Shown: positions 6,830 through 9,691 of the stretch, one piece after another
How positions within the stretch are numbered: the stretch's first letter is position 1
Layout: each line of letters opens with the position of its first letter
Source of the DNA: Bacteroidota bacterium
Lineage (GTDB): Bacteria > Bacteroidota > Bacteroidia > Bacteroidales > Lentimicrobiaceae
Assembly (NCBI GenBank): GCA_023428585.1
Contig: JAEYXG010000104.1
Location: 1 to 9,691, forward strand
Direction of reading: 5' to 3'
Length of the DNA: 9,691 nt
The notes under the pieces: model-generated
The model's database searches: none
Seen by the model: only the letters and a program-made list of their open reading frames with translations
Told to the model about the DNA's origin: nothing
Position numbers and translations under genes: made by a program

Positions 6830-7863
6830 TAATGAATAACTCTGCTCTGTGGCAATGGTTCTGAAGGTGAACTAATTCTACCTTTGCCCTTGATGCTGTC
6901 GCCATCTTTTACTCTTTTCTCAAGTTTATTGTAACTTGTGTATCCACTTTCAGGCAACTGAATAGTATAGATTTTCCCGTTAGCCAATGTAAGTTTATCA
7001 GATCTGAGCCAGGGATTGAATTCCTTCAGCACGCGATAGCTCACTTTATTATCGGCTGCAAAGGTAATAAGATCTGCAATACTCGAATTTACTTCTACTG
7101 ACTTTGTTGGAATAGGTGGATAAAGATCCTTGTTTCGCAGATATATGCCATAATTGGTAGGATCCTCATATATCAACTTCAATGCCAGTATTCTGAATAT
7201 ATACCTGGATGTCTCCTGATTCAGGTATAAATCATAGTAATCACCAGTTTTTTGCCGCTCAACTTCTTTCGATATCCTTCCTTGGCCGGCATTGTAGGAA
7301 GCTGCCGCCAGTGTCCAGTTCCTATACTTGTTGAATGAGCTGAGAATGTACCTTGAAGCAGCATCCGTTGATTTTTCAAGGTGGTATCTTTCGTCAATTT
7401 CATCTGTGACTTCCAATCCGTACTGTTTGGCAGTAACATCAAGGAATTGCCAGAAACCTGCAGCATTGGAAGGTGAAACCACATTCATGAGTCCACTTTC
7501 AATCAGGGCAACGTATTTGAAATCATCAGGGATATTGTTCTCCTTTAAGATAGGCTCAATTACAGGAAAATAGCGGGCAGCCCGTTTTAGCATAAGAATA
7601 GTATTGGAATGCCAATATGTATTGACAAGCAATTCACGATCAAGAGCCTCTCGAACATAGTAGATGTCAAGAGGAGCTAATTCTCCGGCAAAGGAAACGG
7701 AATCAGGGATATTCATTGAATGAATCTTATTGTGCCGGGCAAAAGATTCATAATACAATTTATCGTTGTCCTGATCCGCGCCGGTAAAAAAGGCAAAGAC
7801 TCCAATGGTAACAATGCCGATGAGTAGAAGGAAGAATGTGGTTTTATGAAATGGGAATTTCAT
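6829..7863 (-). CDS. Membrane-anchored lytic murein transglycosylase (SLT/MltD-like) with LysM-like tail
   Basis: From the ATG at 7863 the product has 344 residues; an in-frame TTG at 7899 is also possible but would put 12 extra residues before the membrane segment. One hydrophobic helix spans about residues 8-26 with no lipobox cysteine, so it is either a signal anchor or a cleaved signal peptide. The central part (about 101-231) is a GH23-type transglycosylase domain. It contains the catalytic glutamate in ALIESGL (E122), then AAGFWQF (about 134-140), and ASYNAGQGRI at 188-197. These enzymes cleave the MurNAc-GlcNAc bond of peptidoglycan to form 1,6-anhydro-MurNAc ends, in the periplasm. 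Residues about 256-306, with VLKEFNPWL and LANGKIYTIQLP, resemble one degenerate LysM repeat, which would bind the glycan. It sits 53 nt after rfbC and overlaps uvrA by 1 nt. Confidence 0.88.
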   Translation of the reverse strand: MKFPFHKTTFFLLLIGIVTIGVFAFFTGADQDNDKLYYESFARHNKIHSMNIPDSVSFAGELAPLDIYYVREALDRELLVNTYWHSNTILMLKRAARYFPVIEPILKENNIPDDFKYVALIESGLMNVVSPSNAAGFWQFLDVTAKQYGLEVTDEIDERYHLEKSTDAASRYILSSFNKYRNWTLAAASYNAGQGRISKEVERQKTGDYYDLYLNQETSRYIFRILALKLIYEDPTNYGIYLRNKDLYPPIPTKSVEVNSSIADLITFAADNKVSYRVLKEFNPWLRSDKLTLANGKIYTIQLPESGYTSYNKLEKRVKDGDSIKGKGRISSPSEPLPQSRVIH

Positions 7864-7916
7864 GATTAAAGCTTTAGAGATATTAAATATAAACGCCAAA
7901 AACAGGAATGAATTGC

Positions 7917-8462
7917 CTATCTCGGTGAACGCTTATAATCCTTAAACGAAGGAGCACCCTTATCTTTTGCGGAAAGTGTTGGGTTATCGGTACCCCATTC
8001 AATATTAAGGTCGGGATCATCCCATTTTATTGACCCTTCAGCCATTTTATTGTATACCCCTGAACATTTGTAGGTGAATATTGTGTTGTCTTGAAGTGTC
8101 AGAAAACCATGCGCGAAACCTTCAGGAATCCAGTACATTAATTTGTTTTCACCGCTAAGGAGGATAGAGGCCCATTTGCCGAATGTGGGAGAGTCTTTAC
8201 GAATATCGACTGCCACATCCAGCACGGCACCACTTATTACTCTAACGAGTTTTCCCTGCGCATAAGGAGCATGTTGAAAGTGCAATCCCCTAAGGACACC
8301 CTTCATTGACCTGCTTTCATTATCCTGAACAAAATTTACATCAATCCCTGCATCTGCCAGTTTAACCTTATTGTACGATTCAAAGAAATAACCTCTGTCG
8401 TCGGTAAATACGTTTGGCTTAATGACAAGCAAATCGGGGATTTCAGTAGAAAGAATTTCCAT
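7917..8462 (-). CDS. rfbC: dTDP-4-dehydrorhamnose 3,5-epimerase
   Basis: RfbC (RmlC) converts dTDP-4-keto-6-deoxy-D-glucose to dTDP-4-keto-L-rhamnose, the third step of dTDP-L-rhamnose synthesis for surface polysaccharides. The 181-residue cupin protein shows the family landmarks: DDRGYFFESYN near 21-31, NFVQDNESRS (43-52), VLRGLHFQ with the catalytic base H61, AQGKLVRV with K71, DVAVDIRKDSPTFGKW, WIPEGFAHGF at 111-120, the tyrosine general acid (probably Y137 in YKCSGVYN), and SAKDKGAP with D167. The ATG at 8462 is preferred over an in-frame TTG at 8471, because it begins the fold (MEILSTEIPD) and leaves only 5 nt after the lpdA stop. The other rhamnose genes (rfbA, rfbB, rfbD) are not in the window. 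Its operon partners point to co-expression with metabolic and cell-wall genes rather than an O-antigen cluster. Confidence 0.95.
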   Translation of the reverse strand: MEILSTEIPDLLVIKPNVFTDDRGYFFESYNKVKLADAGIDVNFVQDNESRSMKGVLRGLHFQHAPYAQGKLVRVISGAVLDVAVDIRKDSPTFGKWASILLSGENKLMYWIPEGFAHGFLTLQDNTIFTYKCSGVYNKMAEGSIKWDDPDLNIEWGTDNPTLSAKDKGAPSFKDYKRSPR

Positions 8463-8467
8463 TGTAA

Positions 8468-9691
8468 TCAAATGTGAATTACTTCATCATAAGCGGCAGC
8501 TACAGCCTCCATAATTGCTTCTGACATGGTAGGATGAGGATGAACCGCCTTGATGATTTCCTCACCTGTGGTTTCCAGTTTGCGGGCCACAACAACCTCT
8601 GCAATCATTTCCGTAACATTGTCACCAATAAGATGGGCTCCTAACCATTCGCCATATTTGGCATCAAAAACAACTTTGACAAACCCTTCCTTATTACCTG
8701 CAGCACTGGCTTTACCGGATGCCGAGAAAGGAAACTTACCAACTTTTACATCATATCCTGCTTCGCGGGCAGCTTTTTCCGTCATTCCAACCGATGCAAT
8801 TTCAGGGTGAGTATAGGTACAACCCGGTATGTTGCCATAATCTAGAGAATCAACGTGCTTGCCGGCAATCTTCTCAACACAGATGATGCCTTCGTGTGAT
8901 GCCACATGCGCTAAAGCCGGTCCATGAACGATATCACCTATAGCATATACGCCTTCTACGTTGGTACGGTAAAAATCATCAACCACTACTTTCCCTTTTT
9001 CAATCACAATACCGGTTTCTTCCAGACCAAGGTTTTCAAGATTTGTGGCAATGCCGACGGCTGACAAGACAATATCAGCCTCCACAACTTCCTGTCCTTT
9101 TTTTGTTTGTATGGTCACCTTGCACTTGTCACCAACAACTTCAACTGATTCAACGGTTGAAGAGGTCATTACCTTCATGCCAGCTTTCTTGAAACTTCTT
9201 TCCAGTTGTTTGGAGACTTCCTCATCTTCAACTGGCACGACATTTGGCATAAACTCTACCAAGGTAACTTTTGTACCCATGGTATTATAAAAATAGGCGA
9301 ATTCTGATCCAATAGCACCTGAGCCAACAACTACCATGCTTTCAGGAAGATAAGGCAGTACCATAGCTTCACGATAGCCAATAATCTTTTTGCCATCCTG
9401 TTTGAGGTTCGGTAACTCACGTGAGCGTGCACCTGTTGCAAGTATTATATGCTGGGTAGAGTATTCAGTCACTTTGCCATCAGCATCGGTAACTTCAACT
9501 ATCTTGCCCGGTTTTATCTTACCGTAACCTGCTATATGCTCAATCTTGTTTTTCTTGAACAGGAACTGAATGCCTTTGCTCATGCCTTCGGCTACTGACC
9601 TGCTCCTTTTAACTATGGCTTCAAAATCGGGTTTTACATCTCCGTTCAGGCTGATACCATATTCTGAAGCATGTTTCATATAGTCAAATAC
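8468..9691 (-). CDS. lpdA: Dihydrolipoyl dehydrogenase (E3), N-terminus outside the window
   Basis: The frame stays open to the right edge: four codons (VFDY) precede the internal MKHASEYG methionine, which should not be taken as the start. About 407 residues are visible of the usual 460-470. The missing part is the N-terminal FAD dinucleotide-binding motif and the redox-active CxxxxC pair. Visible landmarks, numbered from the edge, are ILATGARSRELP (83-94), the NAD-binding VVGSGAIGSEFAYF (121-134), the second FAD contact VYAIGDIVHGPALAHVASHEG (248-268), and the dimer-interface catalytic pair in HPHPTMSE (H386 and E391). The enzyme reoxidises dihydrolipoamide with NAD+ in the pyruvate, 2-oxoglutarate or branched-chain dehydrogenase complexes, or in the glycine cleavage system; which one it serves cannot be seen here. 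It is the most upstream visible gene of a minus-strand cluster, 5 nt from rfbC. Confidence 0.96.
   Translation of the reverse strand, partial: VFDYMKHASEYGISLNGDVKPDFEAIVKRSRSVAEGMSKGIQFLFKKNKIEHIAGYGKIKPGKIVEVTDADGKVTEYSTQHIILATGARSRELPNLKQDGKKIIGYREAMVLPYLPESMVVVGSGAIGSEFAYFYNTMGTKVTLVEFMPNVVPVEDEEVSKQLERSFKKAGMKVMTSSTVESVEVVGDKCKVTIQTKKGQEVVEADIVLSAVGIATNLENLGLEETGIVIEKGKVVVDDFYRTNVEGVYAIGDIVHGPALAHVASHEGIICVEKIAGKHVDSLDYGNIPGCTYTHPEIASVGMTEKAAREAGYDVKVGKFPFSASGKASAAGNKEGFVKVVFDAKYGEWLGAHLIGDNVTEMIAEVVVARKLETTGEEIIKAVHPHPTMSEAIMEAVAAAYDEVIHI

Noticed and set aside
7864..7916. TATATTTA in the rfbC-transglycosylase gap as a -7 promoter element.
   Set aside because: No TTG lies at the right distance upstream on the minus strand, and the consensus match is incomplete, so I treat the gap as part of the operon.
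9668..9679. ATG at 9679 as the start of the lipoamide dehydrogenase gene.
   Set aside because: The frame continues to the window edge as VFDY-MKHA, matching the interior of the family. The FAD motif and redox cysteines would be missing from a protein starting here, so the gene is partial rather than truncated.

Overview
This window looks like a piece of a Bacteroidota chromosome. The lines of evidence are: a protein with a type IX secretion (T9SS) type A C-terminal sorting domain; a SecDF N-terminus of the MQNKG type usual in that phylum; promoter-like sequences that fit the Bacteroidota -33/-7 consensus (TTG, about 20 nt, TAnnTTTG); and A-rich leaders without clear Shine-Dalgarno sequences. 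Base composition is moderately AT-rich throughout, and I saw no segment that looks foreign. The order or family cannot be fixed from this sequence. A T9SS substrate argues against lineages such as Bacteroides that lack that system.

Layout. Positions 1-108 (minus) hold the first 36 codons of secDF, leaving the window at the left edge. Positions 109-359 are a divergent intergenic region with one candidate promoter for each side. Positions 360-2633 (plus) encode a large secreted FG-GAP/VCBS-type repeat protein with signal peptide and T9SS tail. From 2623 to the right edge every gene is on the minus strand. In transcription order they are lpdA (5' end outside the window), rfbC, a membrane-anchored lytic transglycosylase with a degenerate LysM-like tail, uvrA, a LOG-family nucleotide hydrolase, and a small retropepsin-like aspartic protease. 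The lpdA-rfbC gap is 5 nt, the rfbC-transglycosylase gap 53 nt, and the transglycosylase stop overlaps the uvrA start (TAATG). These four look like one transcription unit. The LOG gene has its own candidate promoter in the 108-nt gap after uvrA, and the protease follows it after 52 nt.

The genes do not form one pathway. They cover central metabolism (lipoamide dehydrogenase), dTDP-rhamnose synthesis (one enzyme of four), peptidoglycan remodelling, nucleotide excision repair and nucleotide hydrolysis, so this is an ordinary housekeeping neighbourhood. I found no RNA genes, CRISPR arrays, insertion sequences, attachment sites or phage genes, and no gene-free stretch longer than 251 bases. I do not see a previously undescribed system here. 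The most notable local detail is the convergent junction near 2550-2633: the two genes overlap by 11 bp, and a strong hairpin plus T-rich tail, reading as a terminator for the minus-strand unit, lies inside the sorting-domain codons of the plus-strand gene.
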